From Antennarius striatus (Eukaryota; Chordata; Actinopteri; Lophiiformes; Antennariidae), in NCBI RefSeq assembly GCF_040054535.1, contig NC_090783.1, positions 2,209,001 through 2,273,000 on the forward strand: a stretch of 64,000 nucleotides of DNA, given 5' to 3'. Below, piece after piece: positions 11,192 through 20,907 of the stretch; the stretch's first letter is position 1; each line of letters starts with the position of its first letter. The notes below the pieces were generated by a model. It made no database searches and was not told the DNA's origin. It saw nothing but the letters and a program-made list of their open reading frames with translations. The position numbers and the translations under genes were made by a program.

Positions 11192-12574
11192 TGTGTGAGG
11201 GGGTGGTGGGGGGGCCGTATGGGTAAAGTGAGACAAATGAGACCCTGGAGAGAAGTACTTATCCACTCATAAAGGTCAGATATGGAGCCACACCAGTGGA
11301 TGTTAATCCTGACCCTGGGGATCTCGCACACACTCGCCCGTGGATGCGATTGTTTCACAGGCCGGTGACATTTAAACCTGAATAAACGTACAATCCTGGG
11401 TGGCAGGCAGCGAGTACGTGTCTGCACGCTTCCATGTGGCACACAAAACCACCGAGGTTTAATTAGACATGTCTTCGGAGGCAATTAAAACATCTGACAA
11501 CAACGAATAATTAGCATTGTAAATAGTCTCCTGGTTTTTAAGGATGTCTTTAAACAATCTAATAGAGCCAGCTTTGACAGGATGCACTTCATGAATCGCC
11601 TCCAATGCGTTTAATTTATTATAGATTTTCGAGAAAAAACATTTCACTATCATCTGTATGAATCTGTTGTTTTCCATATATACTCATATGCATGGATTTT
11701 CCTGCCGGTAGAGACATCATTAAGACGCCACCTCTGTGATATCATTACCAGGCCTCGGATCAGGCTATTTACAGTCTAATTGGTATTGTAGTAACATTGT
11801 GCTGGCAGGTAGAAAACATCCAAACCTCTCCCCTCCTGTTGGAGCTCTGAGCCTGTCAGCGGTTCACACTGATTGGGGCGCCAGAGAGTCGGAAGCAATG
11901 CAATTTGGGAATTTCAGCTGAAGGCAGCGGCGATAACAACAGGTGGGGTCACCACGAGGGGTCAACTCAAGTGTAATGAGCAGAATTTGACAATTCTGTT
12001 CACGCAAAGGAGTATGAAATTCTTATAATTAGTGTCTTCACTAAATTATGGTGTGGCGACCATATGGCAGCACAAACGCTTTAGAGATATTCGGTTATGA
12101 TGCGTCACACCATGAGTTTTCTCCTGGTGTTATTTTCCAGAAGACACAGCATAAAACCGTCTGTGACATTTGGAGGAAGGCCCAGCGGACACAGGCAGAC
12201 TGGACAGAAATACGGGCTCATATTCTGCCTTCAAACCCAAACCTAAAGAGAATTCACACAGGAGTCACAGAACTATAAAAACCCTGTCAGAAAAAATACA
12301 GAGAGCAGCTCTCATGATGATGATGATGATTCTCTGGGTGCAGCGACGTCTGATGGCTCATCCAAGAAATGTGAAATGTCTCATAGTCTTTGTCAGATTC
12401 ATCCAGACGTCATCCGAGATGGGAAACCCTTTTAATCCAATACTACAGAGTACAGGTGACACTATCCGAAGCAGCATTGACATCAGAAGGTGTTGTGGCC
12501 TCTTAGACAGGTAGACATTTTGATGGATGACGCACACATGAGCACAACAGCGGTCGTAGGTGTCCCTGTCCATT
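10390..12574. other. Noncoding block cluster between axin1 and thumpd1
   Basis: Holds a (GT)n array at about 11159-11197. Otherwise it is low-repeat DNA with AT-rich motifs such as TAATTAG and AATTAA, especially at 11450-11950. No exon could be supported. The texture suggests possible developmental enhancers, but this needs a multi-fish alignment. Confidence 0.3.
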
Positions 12575-12755
12575 GAGGTATTATCGCCATCTTCTGGCAT
12601 ATTGATGAACTGCAGGTTAATTAGTATCCGTCCATTCACAATTAGATATTGCCAACTAGTGGCGTATTAAGGAACTGCAGGTTAATGAGTGTTCCGGCCA
12701 TCCAGAGGAATCAACGCCATCTAGAGGCATATCGATGAACTGCAGGTAAACCCTG
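12575..12755. repeat. Three imperfect copies of a 65-bp tandem repeat
   Basis: The anchor GAACTGCAGGT occurs at 12607, 12672 and 12737, spaced exactly 65 bp apart. Each is preceded by a variant of CGCCATCT..GGC.TAT.GATGAACTG. Substitutions separate the copies, and the unit is not coding. Confidence 0.7.
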
Positions 12756-12834
12756 CCTAAAACATACTCTTGATACTACGGTATAATATGTGAAGATTAT
12801 TTTACACCTACATTAAGTTCACGAAAGTATCGAA

Positions 12835-13000
12835 AATTGTTTAAATCAATCCAATGAACTTTCAAGAAACTTTTAAAAAAAGTTTCTTGAAGACGTTTCA
12901 CCTCTCATCTCTTGAAACATCCTCAAGAAACTTGCTTCAAGTCCAGTGAATTGATTTAAACAACTATGGACAACCGTGACCTGGATAAATAAGAACCTAC
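12835..13000. mobile_element. Inverted-repeat fragment of a common teleost interspersed repeat
   Basis: The left arm near 12837-12862 (TTGTTTAAATCAATCC...) pairs with the right arm near 12938-12966 (...TTGATTTAAACAA). A second AAGAAACTT/AAGTTTCTT pair sits inside. The interior contains AAGACGTTTCACCTCTCATC, a segment I recognise as widespread in fish genomes, and the right flank has the matching GACCTGGAT-like piece. The family name is not certain. Confidence 0.55.
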
Positions 13001-13552
13001 GCAGGCTTCCTGTAGGTATTTATCTCTTGTACTTGCCCCAGGTTATATCAGTCACTTATCTGTGCAAAAAATGAGAGTCAAACACACTGGTAGCTTTAAT
13101 TCATTTGACTGCTGTAGGAAAAGTTCCAAAAAGAAAATGACACCAGTTAACTTGAACAAGTCTTTTTTTTCACCCAAGCTTGCAGTAAAAATGTCAAACA
13201 AAAAATAACAGTGAAATAAAATAACAAATTCAGCATTAAAAACTAAGCTGATGGTAAAGTTACGCTGCAGAACGACGAACACAGAAAAAAAATCACTGCC
13301 AGCTTGAAAAAAAAAAAGAAGAACTTGAAACTCATCCATTAAAATTAAGATTGCAACAAAACTACATTAAGATTCTGTGTGATTCTCTCTAAACTCTTTC
13401 ATCCATCCATGTTATCAGCAGTGGAAAAAAATGACCCGTCCTTCCTTCTGAACGTCCTTTTTAAAGGAAAAACGTTTTGAGTTTAATGAAACTCCAGATG
13501 GATGTTTGACAAACGTTTTAAATTCAAATCACTGATATTACGTTAGAAGAAA
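13001..13552 (-). other. Downstream of thumpd1; probable 3' UTR part
   Basis: The first bases to the left of the stop should be thumpd1 3' UTR. An ATTAAA-type signal on the minus strand is at 13482-13487. No other gene was seen. Confidence 0.35.
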
Positions 13553-15533
13553 TTACTCCCCGTCTCTTTCACCCTGATCAACCTCCTTGACTTCTGGAAC
13601 ACTTTGGTCACAGTCTTTCTCCTCCTCCTCTTCTTTGTTTGCCTCCTGCTCTTTTTCCTCTGTGTTTGCCTGCTCCTCCTTTTCCTCTGTGTTTGCCTGC
13701 TCCTCGTTTTCCTCTGTGTTTGCCTGCTCCTCGTTTTCCTCTGTGTTTGCCTGCTCCTCGTTTTCCTCTTTGTTTGCCTCCTCCTCGTTTTCCTCTTTGT
13801 TTGCCTGCTCCTCATTTTCCTCTGTGTTTGCCTGCTCCTCGTTTTCCTCTTTGTTTGCCTCCTCCTCCTTTTCCTCTTTGTTTGCCTCCTCTTCCTTTTC
13901 CTCTTTGTTTGCCTCCACCTCCTCCTTCTCTTTGTTTGCCTCCTCCTCCTCTCTGTCTTTGTTTGCCTCCTCCGTCTCCATCTGCTCCACTGTATTTGAA
14001 TCTTTTTCTGCCGTTTCCACCTCGGGCTTCGGCGTGTCCTCTTTTACTATTTCCTGTAGGTTATACTTCTTGTACAGCCTATAGTCCTTCACCACACTGA
14101 AGCAGCACACCGCCTTGATGACCTCCACAATGATCGTTAGATCCGGGTTGGACAAATTCACCCTGTTTTTACGGTTCAGCTTCCCAACTAGACCTGAAAT
14201 GGTCCGAAACCAAAAAGACGAGTCAATTTAGTTTGAAAAAGACAAAATTAATTTCGCATAATGAACAGATTATATTAACAAGGCATTCATCTACCTGCGA
14301 TGGCTTTAATCATTTCCTCTCTCTTGTTGTGGCTGCTGTTGCGGGCCTTGAAAGCGATCTGGTAGGTGGCGGAGTGCGGCGTTTTGAACCACGGCTCCAG
14401 GAAGGTGGTCAGGAACCTCATCATGTCCTCCGGGTAGGCCCGGCATGTTCCAGTCACCTGGAACGACACGACGACAACATCACGGCACGTTCGATTCCAC
14501 TCGGATAAACGTAAGTCTTAAGCTTCTCCTGGTTGGAGCGTCTCACCGGCAGCATCCTGAGGATCATGCGCGACTTCTTCTTCTTGGTGGTGTGGAGATC
14601 CGACAGGATGTGATGAACCAGCTTGTCAGATTCTAGACAGATTCACAACAGATTTAACCATTTCTGGTCACAATTGGCGAACTTAAAATGTAATCTATTA
14701 CTCATTTTGCAGAAGGACTTACCCAGATTTTGAGTTTTGATGAAGATGACGTTGTTGGCGCCGCTTTCCAAAGCCTGGAAGCGTCTGTGGTGTTTCGGTC
14801 CTGACGCTCGCAGATGCGAAACTTCCCTCCTCAGCGCCACGTCCATGTCTTCCTCCTCAGCCGGCCCGTCTTCCTCACTCCTGCTGCCGTTGTTGTCGTG
14901 CAACTGTGATCAAAACACAGACATCCCATAATATTCAACAACAGCTGGCTGAAACAGACAAAAGATCCAAACTGGTGTTGATGCGTTCAATCAGGTGACA
15001 CCTTCAAAACCAGGGGTATCAAACTCATTGTGGGGAAAAACTGCATTGTGGGAAATGTAGTTTTTGGTCAAAGCACACTTTTGACCTATTTATTTTTAGA
15101 CAATCTGACCTTTTATGCTCTCGCGGGCCACATAAAATGATGTAGCGGGCCACATGTGGCCCCCGGGCCTTCAGTTTGAGACGTGTTCTAAACCCTTGAG
15201 GTGAACCTTCATGGGGATGTCAACACCAGAGCCCTTCACCTGGAATTCCCAGCGTGCACCTCTGCCTCTGTGCGCGCTCCAGATGCGCCACAGGGGGGGG
15301 GGGTGTGACGCGCACGCGCACGGACTCACCTTCTCGGGCCCGTAGAGCTCGTCCGCGTACTCGTTGAGCAGGTTGAAGGCCTCGGCCGTGCACTTCCGCT
15401 GGTTCATGTTGCAGGTGATGAGGATCCCCCGCATGCCCACCTCCAGCTCCCGGGGGCCCCTCCAGCGCTTGTGCTGCGGCCCGCCGTAGCGCTTCTTGCT
15501 CCGCTTCCTCGACTCGTTCGCAGCGGCCGACAT
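13553..15533 (-). CDS. thumpd1: thumpd1: THUMP-domain protein 1, tRNA acetylation adaptor
   Basis: THUMPD1 (yeast Tan1) binds tRNA through its THUMP domain and partners NAT10 to make N4-acetylcytidine at position 12 of tRNA-Ser and tRNA-Leu. Five coding exons, 424 residues: 15330-15533, 14723-14903, 14547-14632, 14295-14457 and 13553-14193. All have GT-AG borders and matching phases. Landmarks in order are GILITCNMN and ELYGPEK (exon 1), ESGANNVIFI (exon 2), KLVHHIL and RMILRMLP (exon 3), EPWFKTP (exon 4), and KAVCCFSVVKDY..KKYNLQEIVK (exon 5). The match to human THUMPD1 runs through the THUMP fold. The tail after about residue 290 differs: 13 units of a 9-residue E-A-N-(K/T)-E-E repeat coded by a 27-bp minisatellite. 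The tail makes this protein longer than human THUMPD1 (about 350 residues). The start is the only ATG before MSAAANESRKRSKKR and matches the basic N-terminus of the family. Confidence 0.97.
13630..13972 (-). repeat. 27-bp minisatellite, 13 units, inside thumpd1 exon 5
   Basis: On the plus strand the anchor TTTGCC occurs at 13638, 13665, 13692, 13719, 13746, 13773, 13800, 13827, 13854, 13881, 13908, 13935 and 13962. The spacing is exactly 27 bp every time. On the coding strand each unit reads (E/Q)AN(K/T)EE followed by a variable K, N or E and acidic residues. No unit breaks the frame. Confidence 0.97.
15011..15187. mobile_element. Short copy of a hAT-like MITE family, in thumpd1 intron 1
   Basis: Ends are CAGGGGTATCAAACTCATTG on the left and a CAGTTTGAGAC segment on the right, which pair as terminal inverted repeats. 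The interior GTGGGAAATGTAGTTTTTGG and GGGCCACAT..GGCCCCCGGGCC pieces recur at 37.6 kb and 58.0 kb. This copy lacks the long middle part. Superfamily is inferred from end form only. Confidence 0.7.
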
Positions 15534-15800
15534 GTTAGCAAAACACCGAGCGAGCAGCGGGCGAACGTCCGGTTCCGGCGCAAACTTTGCGCTAAAATGT
15601 GTAAAAGTGGAGACCCAGACGGAGCGGCTGTGATGTAAGAAAACACACCGAAACAAAGTGACGTTCGGACGGGCTGCGCGTTAACACAACCGTGAGCCGC
15701 TGGCGTCATTCAGACAGCGCGTCTGGTCGGTAAGGTACGGCGAGAGAGGAGGGACAAAAGGCAAGACCGCCTTCTGGAGTTACGCGATGCGCGTTTGCGC
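15534..15800 (-). promoter_or_regulatory. CpG-rich thumpd1 promoter region
   Basis: The sequence directly upstream of the thumpd1 ATG on the minus strand is rich in CpG up to about 15800, then turns sharply AT-rich. No TATA box was seen, as expected for a housekeeping gene. Confidence 0.45.
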
Positions 15801-16373
15801 CGAGGGGATTTTTTAAGATGAAAAATGTTATTTTATTGATTGTGTGCCTCCATGTAGCTTAATAAAGTTAAATTATGATTGTAAAAAATATTTTAAATGA
15901 TAATAAAGGATTAAATTTAAAGGAATTGAAGTTAGCCCAACTTCAACAGCTTTAACATTTAAGTTAGACCCTCAATGTAGCCTATTCCCATTAACTTTAC
16001 AGTATGCTAAAAGCGGTTAAAACATTATTATTAAGTATTATTGATCCCAAACTGGGAAATTCTCACACTACAGTAGCATCAATAGACAAAAGTTCAGAAG
16101 AATAAAATTAAGAGTAAAAATAAGAAGGGTAAAATGAAGAAGAAATTAATTTAAGACAAAGATATACAGTATAAAGTTACTGAAAAGATCAAACCATGAA
16201 ACAATCATGACTAAAAAAAGTGACTTTATTATTATGACATTCAATTTGAACACCTTTTCAAAACCATATGTTCACAATACAATAAAAGTATTTCATTGTC
16301 AAGATTAGTTAATAAATATTTGTCAGTAAAATCGATCAAAAGGGATTCTTTTGGGTCAGAGGTCAAACCCGTG
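15801..16373 (-). other. eri2 3' UTR and intergenic gap
   Basis: AT-rich. The minus strand has a polyadenylation signal AATAAA (plus-strand TTTATT) at 16225-16230, about 144 nt past the eri2 stop. The remainder shows nothing else. Confidence 0.5.
16225..16230 (-). terminator. eri2 polyadenylation signal AATAAA
   Basis: First canonical hexamer on the minus strand after the eri2 stop codon. It gives a 3' UTR of roughly 165 nt. Confidence 0.55.
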
Positions 16374-19300
16374 TTAACAGCTCTTCCTGCCGACTGACTT
16401 CTGGGGACCGGGAAGACACGGCACCGACCTCCTCATCAGAGCAGACTCCCACTTAAAGAAGTCACATCTCTTCTGGGCCCTGCCTCCGCCGCCCGACCGG
16501 CGGACCGGACAGCAGTAGAACCCCCGCCCGTTGTTCGGCCCGCCGTTGGAGACAACTTGCCGTTTTGCACGCCTCCCACAGGAGCACAGAGGAGAAGTGA
16601 TCCTCTGTGCTCCTGTCTCTGACAGGTGGGTGAAGGAACAAATGGTGCGGGAGGAGGACGTGTTGGTGGACAAAGAGGAGAGGACATTTCTGGAGGTGCA
16701 GATAGAGCTCCCTGAGGAGGAACTGGGGGGCTTTGGTGGGTCGGTGAAGATGGAAAAGGAAGGCTTTGGAGTTTGTTTGACAGATTTAGGCCTGGAAAAC
16801 AAGGAGTTCGGGGAGGAGGTCTTTTCTGGAATGAAGGATTTGTGTGCTAACGGAACGAGTGTGCTGGTTTTAGCGTGTTTACGGGGCCCGTTGTTCAACC
16901 TGTGTGTCTGTAAACAGGTTTTATGTCCAAGTTTGTGCTGGTTTGAGTCCAGATCAACAGTTGTAGGAACAGCGAAAGAGTTACTGATCTCTGAGATGAG
17001 ACGAGTTGAATGCTTCCTGACGTTATTGAAACGATTAAACACATCAATTTGGTATCTTGTATTATTTGTAGACCTCAGTATGACCTGATTGCCTGATAAA
17101 TCTCTATCATCAGGCTCCTTCCAATCACATCTGCCGTCATCATCGATGACATCGTCATCGCCTTCTAGCACCACGTCGTCATAGGAATCACACCTGTCTT
17201 CTGTTTCCATTAAAAAACATTCTGCACCTTCCTCTTCCTCTGCAGGTCTCCCCGTTCCTCCTGGTAGCGAGGGCAGGGTTTGATCGGCCTGGTCTGAAAT
17301 GCAGCCCACAGTAGTAGAACACAGAACATGGCTGCTGCTGTTTCCGTGTGCTGAAGGAACATTTCTTATTATCGTAGAGGACGCCTTAGGGATCGTCTCT
17401 GCTGCTGCTGACCTCCACAGTGATGTAGTCACACCATTCAGGAGTGTCTTTGGTGAGATCAGGCTCTGACAGATCTGAAGGGGTTGTTGAAGTGACTTGG
17501 AGTTCTCTGTGTTTAATTTATTCATGATTACCTCAGATTTTTTCGGACATGATTTGGAAGAAAACTTGGATGAGGACGGTTTGTTACTCTGAAGCTGGAT
17601 TTCCTCTTTATCTGTGCTGGATTTATCTTTCCTGTTGTGTTCAGTTGAGTTTCTGTTTATGGGTTTGACCATTAATGGAGTCTAGGAAAGAAGGATGACA
17701 GATTTAAACTCTTAAGATATTATATAATTCTGAATTTAATTGAATCTGTATTGTGATATAAGTAGTTAAGCTGCACTGTATCGGCAGTTCTTTTCACAGT
17801 CCAGAAAGATTCATATTTTGAATAACATGAACCACAGAAATCTAAAAGGAGTCACAAGGATGACAGTCAGGGTCTATAATATTACAATAGCCCATTTAAA
17901 TATATGTTTATTTCATAAAAGCATCACAAAATGTTTAAAAAATCCCTCATAGGAACAAAACAAGCCCCATTCATGAAGCCCTGCATACAATCTTCATAAC
18001 AGGTTCTGCTTGAAGAAACAAAAAGGTGTCAGGTTTGTGGGGGGGGGTTAGTAGTTGGGCTGCATCTTTGGAAAATGGTGACTCACCCTCACGAGGCTCT
18101 GAGTGGTCTTCAGCACACATCCGTCCCTCATCATCCTCGCTGCCAGCTGAGCTGTATTTCGAGAATCATCTAAGCCTGAGGGGGAAATTAACAAAAAACC
18201 CACCAGATTTGATGAAGTCTTTATTTTTTTTAGTGAGATGGAGATTTTGGAAAGTTTTTATTTTTCAATACCAGAATGTTCTCTCCCAGCAAACTGGATT
18301 CCGAGATCTTGTAATGCTCCATTTAGGCCTTTGGGTTTCCTATTATAAAATAGCTGTAAAATAAAGACATTTTTAGACAAAATGACTGACATTGAAATGA
18401 TTTAGCATCGGCCATGTGAGTAATAAAATTACACCAAGTTTAATCTACTACTGTTTGGTAATAACATCTTCAAGTAATCTGATGCTTTTCCTGGTTTCAC
18501 GTGATTAGTAACTGAAGATCGGAAAATTGTAATAAATAATAAACGTAAAATCTTAATCTTTTTATTGCCTCAACAATCAAGGAAATAAATCTTTAGTTAT
18601 ATCAAAGGCGTAAAGACAGAGTGACTTTGTTTCTCTTACCCTGTAGCTACTTCTAAGGTCTATCCAGCTGTTGAGGACATCAGGTTTATGGAGCTGCTTG
18701 CGTTTACATTCGTATAGCAAGCAAACACCAAGATCCCAGTCTGAAAACGCAGAAAGAGAAACCATTTAAAGGAAATGTTTAATGGAAATGTCCCAACATC
18801 ACGTCCAGATCAAGAATTATAGACCAACACTGGAATTGAATTTTACCTGACCACGTGAGGAAGGTGCACAGTTTTTGAGAAGCTGGAGGTTCAGAGGATT
18901 TCTGTTGTTTAGTGGGGAAGACCAGGCCCAGACTGAGCTGCAGGTTTTGCAGCCAGCGGTTGAACCGAGAAAGGCAGATCTGAAGGGGGATCCCCGCCTC
19001 AACTTGCATCTGAAAGATAATTCAAGCAGTTAGATGTCATGTGTGTCTATGTAAAGCATGTGGAACCAGGAAGTGCTTTGACGTGTTCATTGTAGTGTAT
19101 TTATTCAGATTACCTGTGTAATCCCAGTCAGTTCAGTACAGAATCCAGACAGAATGGGGTGTTCCTGGGGTTGAACGTAAGTGTGAAACTCTGACTCGAC
19201 CTCCCCAGTGGAGGTGTTCAACAGAACGGCAGGAAACTCGACTGTACAGAAGGAAGGAAGGAAAGAGAAATAGCTGTGATAAGGGTTCAAAACAGTGGAC

Positions 19301-19730
19301 AGTCCATATCGAACAAATAAACGACTGCTTACTAATTTCATGGCTGTAGTTGTTCTTCTCTCTCCAGCAAGTGGACTCAAAATCAATCACAATAAGGTAA
19401 GAGAATATTTGATCTAAGAGAAAAACAGACAGTTTTATTTAGTTTTATTTAGATGATAATGTGTGAACATCCTCACAGATCAATTTCAATAGATATTCTT
19501 ACTTGATACCAAAGATTTCTTTTTTGAGGACTGGCTCCGCTGCCTCAATAATCCCAGTTCTCTGTGGAACCAAAAAAAGAGATTAAGATGCAGAACAATC
19601 ACAATGACATTAAACCTGCTTTTAATTTGTGTACATAAACCTTTCCAGTTTCCTTTCAGGATAGCTATTTGCTAACTCTAAAGGCTAATTGCTAATCATC
19701 TACTTACTTAGCCAGCTTCTTTGTGGCCAT
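16374..19730 (-). CDS. eri2: eri2: ERI1 exoribonuclease family member 2
   Basis: ERI2 is a DEDDh-family 3'-5' exoribonuclease related to ERI1. Nine coding exons, 677 residues: 19708-19730, 19503-19561, 19333-19413, 19114-19241, 18847-19009, 18640-18740, 18272-18353, 18087-18175 and 16374-17681, all with GT-AG borders and compatible phases. Human ERI2 is about 691 residues. The exonuclease domain fills exons 2-8. Asp38 and Glu40 (VIDFEST) are the first metal ligands, DWDLGVC holds the second Asp region, and GREHSGLDDSRNT gives the catalytic His and last Asp. PAVLLNTSTGE and YVQPQEHPILS match the family closely. The last exon is a long, poorly conserved Ser-rich linker ending in a GRF-type zinc finger (PLCSCGRRAKR...FYCCPV...CDFFKWE). 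The start lies in a 23-nt first coding exon (MATKKLA). The gene is divergent from rexo5. Its exact RNA substrate is not settled, so only the enzymatic class is claimed. Confidence 0.96.
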
Positions 19731-20260
19731 AGCCACTTCAGTTCCGGTAACCAACTTTACAAGACATATAAATACTATTCATGATCGATAAATAGTTACG
19801 TTGTCGTGAAAACAGCAAATATCGCGCTGCATTTTTGAATTTCATCTAATAATCTGCGGTCGACTCTCTGGCATTCTCGACTCTCTGGCAGCAAGTCAAT
19901 GAAATCAACTACAGAGATAGTCGATCACAAAACGAGAACAAACGAAATATCCGGTTTTGTCATTTCAATATAAAAGCACGCCAGCTAAGAAGAGGAAATA
20001 TATTCGTGATATATTTAGAATTTGTATTTTATTGTGTCATTTTATTCATGTAAACAACTGTAAAATTTGCGAAACGTTTATTACATGAAATGACGAAAAG
20101 AAATTACAAAAGCATAGTTTTAATCTTGAAAACGGAAGTAACGTCATGACGTAGCGTAATACGGAACACGTTTTTTCAGGAACCATGTGTGTTTAGATTC
20201 CAGACTTCCAGCAGTGTGAAATATCGAGTTTGAACACTTTGGGAATTTAAAATCTGGTAT
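19731..20260. promoter_or_regulatory. Divergent promoter of eri2 and rexo5
   Basis: The two start codons are 1.18 kb apart and point away from each other. At 20132-20138 there is CGGAAGT, an ETS-type site. At 20141-20152 there is ACGTCATGACGT, a perfect 12-bp palindrome with two CRE half-sites. A plus-strand donor at 20256/20257 (TCTG|GTATGT) and an acceptor at 20894-20895 before the rexo5 ATG suggest a noncoding rexo5 exon starting near 20160-20200. Factor binding is inferred from motifs. Confidence 0.55.
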
Positions 20261-20907
20261 GTAAATCTCTTTTTCCCCCCTTGCTACTATTCCCACATCT
20301 CTACTGGACTAATAAATATTCTTGAGTCGTACAGATAGCGCCGTGAGACTGAATTATTTCAAGTGTTAGCTAGCATCTACTGTGTGACAACCATTCTATT
20401 TCTCAACTCACTACATGAGAGTTGAAGCTCTGATATGTTCAGTTACTGAAACAAGTTATTTTACTTAAATAGCAATTCTAATTCTGCATTCACACATGTC
20501 TGTTATTTTATTCTGTAGCTCATTTTCAAGATCCATGCGTATAAAAATATTCTTAAACACATATTAAGTAATGCAGTAAAAATTAAGCTTGAACAGAAGT
20601 AGCCTAATAGTTTTTTGAGATAAGGCTTATGTATAAACAACAGGAAATGCCTCCCTTTGCTTGTTTAAGATGAACATCACCATCATATATTGGATATATT
20701 TTCACAGAATACATAAAGGACCAAATTTAATGCCACGTAGTTAATTCTTTTTATCCCAAAAATCAATCACATGTTGCTTCATTACTAAAGTATTTACAGT
20801 TCACCAAAAACTAGAATGTTACTGTCATTTCATGTCTTTGGGGTCATGTTGAGTCATCCTCACCTTTATTTCATCCTCTTCGTTTTGTCTTCAAGTAGCA
20901 CAAAATA

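Noticed and set aside
13587-14100. Three overlapping plus-strand open frames (131-165 codons) opposite thumpd1 exon 5
   Set aside because: They are the antisense reading of the 27-bp repeat. A stop-free unit with length divisible by 3 keeps every frame open. The minus strand codes THUMPD1.
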